Shown: in pieces, positions 55,649 to 64,000 of the stretch
Layout: every line of letters starts with the position of its first letter
How positions within the stretch are numbered: position 1 is the first letter of the stretch
Assembly (NCBI GenBank): GCA_949290395.1
Contig: CASERQ010000001.1
Span: 124,001-188,000 of the forward strand
Source: an uncultured bacterium
GTDB lineage: Bacteria > Bacillota_I > Bacilli_A > RFN20 > CAG-826
DNA: 64,000 nucleotides
Reading direction: 5' to 3'
Notes under the pieces: generated by a model
Databases searched by the model: none
What the model saw: the letters and a program-made list of their open reading frames with translations, nothing else
What the model was told of the DNA's origin: nothing
Position numbers and translations under genes: made by a program

Positions 55649-56365
55649 ATGGCAGTTAGAGATATAGAATTACCAAATTATAGATTATCCCATGAACTTT
55701 GGAATTCCATAAGTCATGGACTTACAGGCGTATTTGGAATAATCGCTTTCATTTTAATGATGCTTAAAATAAGTGGAGTTTATGCTCCTGGAGACATGCA
55801 CATTGCTTTTAATGATCCTTATGCTTATGTAAGTTGTGCAATTTATGGATTTGCAATTATAGTTTGCATGACTATATCTTGTATTTATCATGCACTTGCA
55901 AAAAATAACGGCAAAAGAGTTCTTAGAGTTTTAGATCACGATTTTGTCTTCTTTTTAGTTGCGGGAACTTATACACCGTTTTGTTTAATTACAATGCGCG
56001 AACTTCCATTATGGGGATTAAGCGGAAGCGAATGGAGTGGCTGGCTTATTTTCGCTCTTGTTTGGGCACTTATTGCTTTAGGAATTACGATGAACTCTAT
56101 AAATATTAAAAAGTTTGGTGCTCTTTCAATGAGTATTTATATCTGCGCTGGTTGGATGATTATTTTTAACTGTGTTGAATTATTTAATGCTTTAAGTCTT
56201 CCTGGTTTTATTTTGCTTCTTGTAGGAGGAGTATCTTTCTCGATTGGTGCAATTTTATATGGAATTGGCAAAAAACATAGTGTTTGGTGGCATACAGTTT
56301 TCCATTTCTTTGTATCCGCTGGCATAGTTTTACAATTTTTAAGTGTTTATTTATACGTTCTTTAA
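55649..56365 (+). CDS. Hemolysin III / PAQR-family membrane protein
   Basis: A 238-residue seven-helix membrane protein of the hemolysin III (YqfA/PAQR) family. Metal-site residues appear in the usual places: SHGLTG (about 22-27), ISCIYHAL (about 79-86), LDHDFVFFLVAGTYTPF (about 98-114) and, near the C-terminus, WWHTVFHFFVSAG (about 213-225), giving His, Asp and His ligands. An earlier GTG at 55625 in the same frame is less likely because it lies over the -10 box. Members influence membrane lipids or zinc-dependent hydrolysis; true haemolysis is not implied. The PHP gene follows 5 bases after the stop. Confidence 0.88.
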   Translation: MAVRDIELPNYRLSHELWNSISHGLTGVFGIIAFILMMLKISGVYAPGDMHIAFNDPYAYVSCAIYGFAIIVCMTISCIYHALAKNNGKRVLRVLDHDFVFFLVAGTYTPFCLITMRELPLWGLSGSEWSGWLIFALVWALIALGITMNSINIKKFGALSMSIYICAGWMIIFNCVELFNALSLPGFILLLVGGVSFSIGAILYGIGKKHSVWWHTVFHFFVSAGIVLQFLSVYLYVL

Positions 56366-56370
56366 TCGAT

Positions 56371-57189
56371 ATGGAGAAGCTTCATTCTAACTATCATACA
56401 CATACTTTTAGATGTGGACATGCTTTGCCAAATCCTGACGAAGATTACGTTTTAAAGGCAATAGAACTTGGTTATAAAAATCTTGGTTTTTCTGATCATG
56501 CTCCTTTTAAATACATTCAACATCCTTCAATGAGAATGGATTTTGATAATGGATTCTTTGATTATTTAAAGTCTATAAATACCTTAAAAGAAAAATATAA
56601 AGATAAAATAAATATTTATATTGGACTTGAAATCGAATACATGAAAGATCAAGAAGACTACTATAAAGAACTACTTACACAATATAAATTAGATTATTTA
56701 ATTTTAGGCCAGCATTGCATTTATAAATATGGTGAACCAATTTACTATTACAATGGGTATGACAACATTCAAGACTTTAAAAGGTATACTAATGATTTAA
56801 TTGCAGGAATTAAATCAGGATTTTTTAGCTATGTTTGTCATCCGGATATTTTCCTTAACCATGTTCATGAAATTACTCCTGAAATTAATGAACTCATCGA
56901 CCAAATTTGTTTAACAGCAAAAGAGTATGATATTCCATTAGAATTGAATATTAATGGAGAAACTAATAACAAGTTTTGGGCTATAAAACATGGCTGTTAC
57001 CATTATCCTTGCGAACATTTCTTTAAAAAAGCTATTAAACACGGCAACAAGATAATCTTTGGAGTAGACGCTCATGCTCCATTTGATTTTGATAAAATTG
57101 ACTACGATTATTTTTCCAAATTCTCTGCAGAAATTGGATTAAATGAACATAATCTTTTAAAAGAACTTGGCTTTAAAAAAGTAAAATAA
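56371..57189 (+). CDS. PHP-family phosphoesterase (histidinol-phosphatase HisK-like)
   Basis: A 272-residue protein from ATG 56371; an upstream start would lie inside the hemolysin III gene. PHP metal motifs are YHTHTFRCGHA (residues 8-18), FSDHAPF (about 43-49), GLEIEYM (about 91-97), GQHCIY (about 116-121), YVCHPDIFL (about 151-159) and GVDAHAP (about 230-236). These bind a trinuclear metal centre and hydrolyse phosphate esters. Histidinol phosphate is the classical substrate, but no other his genes are here, so the true substrate may differ. Probably translated from the hemolysin III message. Confidence 0.88.
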   Translation: MEKLHSNYHTHTFRCGHALPNPDEDYVLKAIELGYKNLGFSDHAPFKYIQHPSMRMDFDNGFFDYLKSINTLKEKYKDKINIYIGLEIEYMKDQEDYYKELLTQYKLDYLILGQHCIYKYGEPIYYYNGYDNIQDFKRYTNDLIAGIKSGFFSYVCHPDIFLNHVHEITPEINELIDQICLTAKEYDIPLELNINGETNNKFWAIKHGCYHYPCEHFFKKAIKHGNKIIFGVDAHAPFDFDKIDYDYFSKFSAEIGLNEHNLLKELGFKKVK

Positions 57190-57269
57190 ACTTGCAAATT
57201 TTTCGCTCCTTCTTTTTTTGTCTTTTATAAAAAGGCATTTTTTATTGTTTTTACACTATCAAAAACTTT

Positions 57270-57296
57270 TTAGCACTCTCTACTTGCAATTGCTAA
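57270..57296. promoter_or_regulatory. CIRCE element (HrcA operator) of groESL
   Basis: TTAGCACTC (57270-57278), 9-base spacer, AATTGCTAA (57288-57296), versus consensus TTAGCACTC-N9-GAGTGCTAA: the left arm is perfect and the right has two changes. It overlaps the -35 box. Implies HrcA control by heat or misfolded protein. Confidence 0.85.
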
Positions 57297-57311
57297 AATC
57301 TGTTCTACAAT
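57284..57311 (+). promoter_or_regulatory. groESL promoter
   Basis: TTGCAA (57284-57289), 16-base spacer, TACAAT (57306-57311). GGAGG at 57323-57327 is the ribosome site for groES. Transcription would start a few bases after 57311. Confidence 0.7.
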
Positions 57312-57336
57312 ATTAGTTAATCGGAGGTAATCAAGA

Positions 57337-59237
<1,901 letters not shown>

Positions 59238-59260
59238 TCTTAGTTTCTTGGAAAAAATTA

Positions 59261-59290
59261 CCCTGTCCTATTTAAGAGGATGGGGTTTTT
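59261..59290 (+). terminator. Terminator of groESL
   Basis: CCCTGTCCT (59261-59269), 7-base loop, AGGATGGGG (59277-59285) with G-T pairs, then TTTTT. Clear Rho-independent terminator. Confidence 0.88.
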
Positions 59291-59352
59291 ATGTTGGAAA
59301 AAGTTTAAATTAGATGAAAGTAATCACCTCCTTATAATATATAAGTAAAGAA

Positions 59353-59358
59353 AAAGGA
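59353..59358 (+). promoter_or_regulatory. -10 box of the second ABC exporter operon
   Basis: TATAAT at 59353-59358 gives a leader of about 15 bases before ATG 59379, with AAAAAGGAAAAA as a weak ribosome site. Immediately upstream is ATCACCTCCTT, which has the 16S 3'-end (anti-Shine-Dalgarno) sequence. Confidence 0.5.
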
Positions 59359-59378
59359 AAAATGTTAAAATTATTTCA

Positions 59379-61181
59379 ATGTTTAGGAAAAAATTTGGAA
59401 CACTATCGAATATTAAGTTTGTCTATAAGTTTTTGTTTGAAAAATCCAAACATTCTTTTTTCTTTTTGCTGAGCTTTATTTTAACAACAATAATTGCATC
59501 AGTTTTAATTACGTATTTTCCTTCTTTAATTGTTTTTATAATTGAGAATAATTTTGGAATTCCTATACTTATTGCAACAGTAATTGCTATTGCAATAGCT
59601 TATGCTATTTTTCAATTTATTATTGTTTATCTTTCTAATTATCTAAGATTGGAATATTCCTTGGTTCGTGCTAATTTTCCAATAATTGAACTTCAAAGAC
59701 ATTCTTTAGAAATGGATTATGAAGTTTATGAAAAGAAAGAAACTAAGGATGCATTAGCTAAAGCAATGGAAGCAGTAGGATCAGACTGGCAAGGTTTCCA
59801 AGGAATTTACCAATATTTTCCAGAGATTGTAATAGCTATAATTGGTTTATTAATTTTTGGAATAACATCAATTTTTGTTTCTTGGTATATCTTTTTAATA
59901 GTTCTTGCGATGTTCTTTATTAATCTTTTTGTTTTATATTTTGTAACTAAAAAAGATATAAAGATTAATGAAGATATTTCTAAATATCAAAATAAATTAA
60001 CCTATTTATCTCACGTGTCAAGACTTGAGAAAGAAGGAAAAGACATAAGAAATTATTCTTTAAAAAATAAGTTTATAAATATAATGGATTCTTATTATAG
60101 AGTTTTAAAGAAACACGTTTTTAAACTTGAGTTATTTTGGTTCTTGCCTGATATTGAAGTTTCAGTTTTTACTCTGATTCGTGATTTATTAGCTTACGCA
60201 ATTTTAATTGCTGAAATTATCGCAGGACAAATAGGAGTAAGTGAATTTGTCGCTTTGATTGCCACAATTACCGCTTTTAATTCTTATATAGATAGAATAG
60301 TTTTAAATTTAGATGCAACTTATAAAAGTTCGGTTGAAACAAGCTACTATAGAGAATATTTTGAGATCGGAAAAGAGAATAATAAAACAAATTGTCTTGA
60401 TTCAAAAATTCTAGATGAAGCTTTTGAAATTGAAATTAAAAATCTTTCTTTTAAATATGATGGAAGTGAAAAATATATTTTTCGAAATTTTTCTTTGAAG
60501 ATTAAAAGAGGCGAAAAAATAGCGTTTGTTGGATTAAATGGAGCTGGTAAAACAACGCTTGCCAAACTTTTAACTGGTTTATATAAGCCAACTGAAGGTG
60601 AAATTTTAGTAAATGGAAATAATATAAAAGATTTTAAGAAGGAAGATTACTTTAAATATGTTTCAATTGTTAATCAGGACGTCATTCCTTTTGCTTTTAC
60701 AATAAAAGAAAATATTATTGGATCTCTTCCTTTTGACAAAACTAAATTTGAAAATGTTTTAAACGATTCAGGGCTATTAGAAAAAGTTAACTCACTTATT
60801 AAAAAAGAAGAAACTTATCTTACACAAAACTTAAGTGAAGATGGAATTAATCTAAGTGGAGGCGAAACTCAAAAAATGCTTTTAGCAAGAGCACTTTATA
60901 AAAATTCTCCATTTTTGATTTTAGATGAACCAACTGCTGCTTTAGACCCTTTAGCAGAAGAAGAACTTTATATGAATTATAATTCGTTGATGAAAAATAA
61001 AACTTCTATTTTTATTTCTCACAGACTTTCTTCAACGCAGTTTTGTGACAAAATTTATTATTTAGAAGATGGAAGAATAATAGAAGAAGGAACACACGCT
61101 GAACTTATGAATCTAAAAGGAAAATATTTCGAAGTTTTTAATGTTCAAGCAAAATACTATAGAGAAAAGGAGGAAGAGTAA
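59379..61181 (+). CDS. ABC exporter half, first of a heterodimer
   Basis: A 600-residue half-transporter with six helices (about 20-330) and an ATPase. Walker A GLNGAGKTTLAKLL (about 386-399), signature LSGGETQKML (about 491-500), Walker B LILDEPTAALD (about 511-521) and H-loop ISHRLSSTQ are intact. The last base of the stop is the first of the next ATG, so the pair is translated together. Heterodimers of this type export peptides, lipids or drugs. A competing ATG at 59362 is out of frame. No processing peptidase or lantibiotic gene is near, so the cargo is unknown. Confidence 0.87.
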   Translation: MFRKKFGTLSNIKFVYKFLFEKSKHSFFFLLSFILTTIIASVLITYFPSLIVFIIENNFGIPILIATVIAIAIAYAIFQFIIVYLSNYLRLEYSLVRANFPIIELQRHSLEMDYEVYEKKETKDALAKAMEAVGSDWQGFQGIYQYFPEIVIAIIGLLIFGITSIFVSWYIFLIVLAMFFINLFVLYFVTKKDIKINEDISKYQNKLTYLSHVSRLEKEGKDIRNYSLKNKFINIMDSYYRVLKKHVFKLELFWFLPDIEVSVFTLIRDLLAYAILIAEIIAGQIGVSEFVALIATITAFNSYIDRIVLNLDATYKSSVETSYYREYFEIGKENNKTNCLDSKILDEAFEIEIKNLSFKYDGSEKYIFRNFSLKIKRGEKIAFVGLNGAGKTTLAKLLTGLYKPTEGEILVNGNNIKDFKKEDYFKYVSIVNQDVIPFAFTIKENIIGSLPFDKTKFENVLNDSGLLEKVNSLIKKEETYLTQNLSEDGINLSGGETQKMLLARALYKNSPFLILDEPTAALDPLAEEELYMNYNSLMKNKTSIFISHRLSSTQFCDKIYYLEDGRIIEEGTHAELMNLKGKYFEVFNVQAKYYREKEEE

Positions 61182-62998
61182 TGTTTAAGAATTTCATTAA
61201 AACATTAAAAGTTGCTGTTTTATCTAAAAGCGGACTTATAACTTCCATTCTTTTTGGAATTTTAACTTCCCTTGTTTCTTTTATTCCTCTATTTTTTGGG
61301 GAACTTATATTAAATAAGATATATGAAACGAGTTCTTTAGAATTTTGGGATGTATTTATTATTGCTTTAGTTCAAGTTTTATCTCTTTTTATAATTGGAT
61401 TATTAAGAAGCCGGATTGATAAATATAATCAATACATTCATCAAAATTTATGGGTAAAAAATAATATTGTTATTGCCAAAAAATCTTTAGATTTAGATTA
61501 TGACTTGCTTGAAAGCGATAAAGCCAAAGAATCATTAAGTAGAGCTCAACAAGGGAGAAACGCTTTTGGTGGTTTTGCGGCTTTCTTTGTTGATATTAGC
61601 CAAGTTATCTCTTCGTTTATATCTTTAATAATTGGGTCTTTCTATATTTCGAGGCTATTTGAAGTTAGTCAAACCATAAGTAATGATGGTCTATTTAACT
61701 TTTTAAATAGCTATTGGTGTGGAATAGTAATTATTTTAGTTATTTTGCTAGCTGTTTTAATTAACTTATTTATATTTAAAAAGATTAAAAAAGTAGAAGA
61801 AGATACTTTTAATAATGTTCTTTCTTTTAATAGAAGTTTTTCTTATTACTTTGAAGTAATGAGTGATTATCGACTTGGAAAAGATGTAAGAATATATGGT
61901 TTAAAAGACACAATTCTTAATAATATGAAGAATGAAAACGATAAAATTAACTCTTTTTATGTAAAATCAAACAGAAAAACTTCTTTATATTATGCTTTAA
62001 CTGGTCTCACGGTCGCCTTAATCTATCTTTTCTCCTATCTTTTTGTTTCATTAAAAGCTTATTATGGGTTAATTGCTGTCGGAAGCATTATTTCTGTTGT
62101 TGGGTCTATAACAAATATTGCCAATGCTTTGCTCTCTTTAATTAATTCTTTAAATGGAATGAGAATTAAATCGACATATTTAAGTTATTATTTTGATTAT
62201 CTCGATATTAAAAATAAAAAAGTTAATGTTAAAAATTACTCTAAGGATATAACAGGAAACTATGTAATCGAATTTAAAAATGTTTCTTTTAAATATCCAA
62301 ATACTGAAGATTATATATTTAAAGGATTTAATCTAAAGTTTGGAGAGAAGAATAAAACTGCTTTAGTTGGCAAAAACGGGAGTGGTAAAACAACTTTAAT
62401 TAAATTACTTTCTAGACTTTATAAACCTGAAAGCGGAGAGATATTGATAAACGGCAAAGACATATGGTCTTTTGAATATGGAGATTATCAAAAACTACTA
62501 TCAATTGTTTTCCAAGATTTCAGCCTTTTCCCATTTACAATTAAAGAAAATGTTGCTTGTGACAAAGAAATTAACGAGCACGAGATAGAAAAAGATCTAG
62601 ACGACGTCCATTTTGATTATAAGAAGTTTGATAAAGGAATAAATACTTATGTTTATAAATATCTTGAAGAAGGCGTTGAGTTAAGTGGTGGTGAAAGTCA
62701 AAAAGTTGCTATTGCAAGAGCTTTATATAAGAAAAGTAACTTAGTTTTGCTTGATGAGCCAACTAGTGCTTTAGACCCTATTAGTGAAGCCGAAATATAT
62801 AAACTATTTGATAAGCTTGTAAGTGATAAACAAGCAATTTACATATCTCACAGAATGTCTTCGACAAGATTTTGTGATGATATAATTGTTTTAGATAATG
62901 GTCAAGTTATTGAAAGAGGTAGTCACGAGTCTTTAATGAAGAGTGAAAATGGTTTATACAAGCAAATGTTTGAAGCACAAGCTAAGTATTATAAATAA
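61181..62998 (+). CDS. ABC exporter half, second of a heterodimer
   Basis: A 605-residue partner, overlapping the first stop by one base (TAATG). Six helices fill about 15-335. Walker A GKNGSGKTTLIKLL (about 395-408), signature LSGGESQKVAIA (about 500-511), Walker B LVLLDEPTSALD (about 520-531), H-loop ISHRMSSTR. The two halves are paralogues with 30-40 matched motif residues, typical of heterodimers made by duplication. Nothing in the neighbourhood names a substrate. Confidence 0.87.
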   Translation: MFKNFIKTLKVAVLSKSGLITSILFGILTSLVSFIPLFFGELILNKIYETSSLEFWDVFIIALVQVLSLFIIGLLRSRIDKYNQYIHQNLWVKNNIVIAKKSLDLDYDLLESDKAKESLSRAQQGRNAFGGFAAFFVDISQVISSFISLIIGSFYISRLFEVSQTISNDGLFNFLNSYWCGIVIILVILLAVLINLFIFKKIKKVEEDTFNNVLSFNRSFSYYFEVMSDYRLGKDVRIYGLKDTILNNMKNENDKINSFYVKSNRKTSLYYALTGLTVALIYLFSYLFVSLKAYYGLIAVGSIISVVGSITNIANALLSLINSLNGMRIKSTYLSYYFDYLDIKNKKVNVKNYSKDITGNYVIEFKNVSFKYPNTEDYIFKGFNLKFGEKNKTALVGKNGSGKTTLIKLLSRLYKPESGEILINGKDIWSFEYGDYQKLLSIVFQDFSLFPFTIKENVACDKEINEHEIEKDLDDVHFDYKKFDKGINTYVYKYLEEGVELSGGESQKVAIARALYKKSNLVLLDEPTSALDPISEAEIYKLFDKLVSDKQAIYISHRMSSTRFCDDIIVLDNGQVIERGSHESLMKSENGLYKQMFEAQAKYYK

Positions 62999-63111
62999 TA
63001 AAGTTTTCATTAGTTATAGTTCTAAATTAGTATTTAATTAGTAGTAAAACAAGTAGAAAACTAGTACTAGAAAATTAAGATATTTTTGCTTTTTTAGTGT
63101 ATACTTTTCTT
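62999..63111 (+). promoter_or_regulatory. AT-rich region with TAGT repeats and leaderless-type promoter
   Basis: Several TAGT/ATTAGT repeats (63009-63046), a palindrome CTAGTACTAG (63061-63070), then TATACT at 63100-63105, six bases before ATG 63112. No ribosome site. Confidence 0.45.
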
Positions 63112-63969
63112 ATGAAACCATTATTAAACATTGGACCTTTTAAATTATATCGTCAAAGGCCAAATACAATATCAAAAGGATTTTTATATACAGCAACTTT
63201 GGAATTTGATGTACCTAACGTTGATAGAAAGAGATTGGTTAGAGTTTATCTTCCAAGTGAATATGACTTTAATAATCCAGAAAAGCGTTTTGCTGTTATG
63301 TATATGATGGATGGCAAAAATCTTTTTGATGATTACACATCTTATGTTGGTGAGTGGCATGTAGATGAAGCGATTGAAGATAGAATTAAAAACAAAAAAG
63401 AATCCTGTATAGTTGTTGGAATTGATTCGGCAAAGAAAGATATCGATAGAAGTTTAGAAATGACTCCTGAAAGCGATCACCTTGCTTATCATGATGATGA
63501 TGTTGTTTTAGGCTATGCCGAAGACCTTGCTGATTCTATTGTTAATTTTTTAAAGCCTTTAATTGATGCAACTTTCTTTACGCTTTCTGATTATTTAAAT
63601 ACGGCAATTGGCGGCTCGTCAATGGGCGGTTTAATGGCCTTTTATATGGGTATGAAGCACAAAGATATTTTCAGTTATTCTTTATGTTTCTCACCAGCTT
63701 TTTTAGTTTATCAAAAGGAATTTTTCAAAAAATCTTTAAATAAACACGAATTTAACCATGAAGAATATGGAAGATTTCTTTTATATACAGGTGGAGTTGA
63801 GTTTGAAAGAAGATTCGAGGAACTTACTTTTTATACCTTTAAATTTCTTAGAAGAAAGCATTTTAAAGAAAATCAATTACGTTTGATTTATGATTCTAAA
63901 ATGAAACATCATGAATCTGCCTGGGCAAAATATTATCCAGATGCTTTATCTTATTGGTTGGATGAATAG
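63112..63969 (+). CDS. Esterase D/EstA-like alpha/beta hydrolase
   Basis: A 285-residue alpha/beta hydrolase of the PF00756 (esterase) family. An upstream GTG at 63097 is in frame, but lies over the -10 box, so ATG 63112 is preferred. The family block RVYLPSEYDF then RFAVMYMMDGKNLFDDYTSY (about 42-75) leads to the nucleophile Ser in IGGSSMGGLMAFY (about 175-187), and the catalytic His is in KMKHHESAWAKYY (about 263-275). There is no signal peptide, so it is cytosolic, unlike xylan esterases. Possible substrates are ferulate/acetyl esters or siderophore lactones, none shown. Confidence 0.85.
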   Translation: MKPLLNIGPFKLYRQRPNTISKGFLYTATLEFDVPNVDRKRLVRVYLPSEYDFNNPEKRFAVMYMMDGKNLFDDYTSYVGEWHVDEAIEDRIKNKKESCIVVGIDSAKKDIDRSLEMTPESDHLAYHDDDVVLGYAEDLADSIVNFLKPLIDATFFTLSDYLNTAIGGSSMGGLMAFYMGMKHKDIFSYSLCFSPAFLVYQKEFFKKSLNKHEFNHEEYGRFLLYTGGVEFERRFEELTFYTFKFLRRKHFKENQLRLIYDSKMKHHESAWAKYYPDALSYWLDE

Positions 63970-63971
63970 TT

Positions 63972-64000
63972 ATGAATTTGGTTAATTTCTTAACAAGTCT
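63972..64000 (+). CDS. Start of a further gene (runs off the window)
   Basis: ATG 63972, two bases after the esterase stop, opens MNLVNFLTS and continues past the edge. Too short for any family call. The tight spacing suggests it is co-transcribed with the esterase gene. Confidence 0.35.

Noticed and set aside
59330-59358. ATCACCTCCTT upstream of the second ABC operon, like the 16S rRNA 3' end
   Set aside because: On the minus strand it is a strong ribosome site, but no ORF starts there. Probably chance or the trace of a lost minus-strand gene. Not listed as a gene.
63009-63070. ATTAGT/TAGT repeats as metalloregulator sites
   Set aside because: The arms do not pair as GTTAGT-N4-ACTAAC; more likely AT-rich low complexity.

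Overview
This window looks like a chromosomal stretch from a low-GC Bacillota, probably a gut-type Bacilli lineage near the Erysipelotrichia/RF39/Mollicutes-related groups. The DNA is strongly AT-rich and genes are tightly packed, often with 1-14 base overlaps. Ribosome sites are of the GGAGG type. UGA is a stop codon: prfB (RF2) is present with its UGA frameshift site, and TGA ends several genes. The short prolyl-tRNA synthetase and the GroEL without a GGM tail also fit such a lineage, but the placement is inference. I see no prophage, insertion sequence, CRISPR array or rRNA.

Layout. 1-9.3 kb: housekeeping on + (secA, frameshifted prfB, YitT-type membrane protein, uvrB, secG, folD, a ThyX-like protein, a D-2-hydroxyacid dehydrogenase). 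9.2-13.9 kb: DUF308 membrane protein (-), M29 aminopeptidase, two small unknowns, enolase. 14.0-23.2 kb: oligosaccharide operon (GPH symporter, GH13, GH36 and GH2 enzymes) for alpha- and beta-galactosides and isomaltose-type sugars. 23.2-26.4 kb: YolD-like protein, Cof-type HAD phosphatase, DegV protein, macro-domain fusion. 26.7-30.8 kb: iron alcohol dehydrogenase, two small proteins (one a lone FakA-like C-terminal domain), NfnAB-type transhydrogenase. 30.9-38.5 kb: SGNH-esterase lipoprotein, large SF1 helicase with WYL-like and DUF2726-like ends, tRNA-Ser(CGA), and a membrane protein with degenerate GGDEF/EAL-like domains. 38.5-42.6 kb: proS, mntP, tandem DUF3137-like proteins. 42.7-51.0 kb: YgbA_NO-type protein, two ABC exporter-fold half-transporters, complete ECF transporter (S, T, fused A), lipoprotein, DtxR/MntR-type regulator. 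51.2-59.3 kb: GH32 enzyme, P-type ATPase, a 38-residue ORF behind a perfect cre site, hemolysin III, PHP phosphatase, CIRCE-controlled groESL. 59.4-64 kb: a second heterodimeric ABC exporter, an esterase, and the start of another gene.

The most interesting signal is a likely metal regulon. A 16-base palindrome close to GTTAGT-N4-ACTAAC lies before mntP, twice before the YgbA_NO/ABC/ECF operon, between that operon and a lipoprotein, and in the promoter of the DtxR/MntR-like gene itself. This ties manganese efflux and an ABC+ECF uptake locus, whose gene order resembles the streptococcal siaDEFGH heme genes, to one local regulator. Other points: repeated leaderless-looking promoters (-10 box 6-10 bases before ATG, no ribosome site), inverted repeats centred on -10 boxes, an mntP start codon buried in a terminator-like hairpin, a possible defence helicase, and a probably enzymatically dead GGDEF-EAL-like membrane protein. 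All functional calls come from reading protein sequences without database searches.
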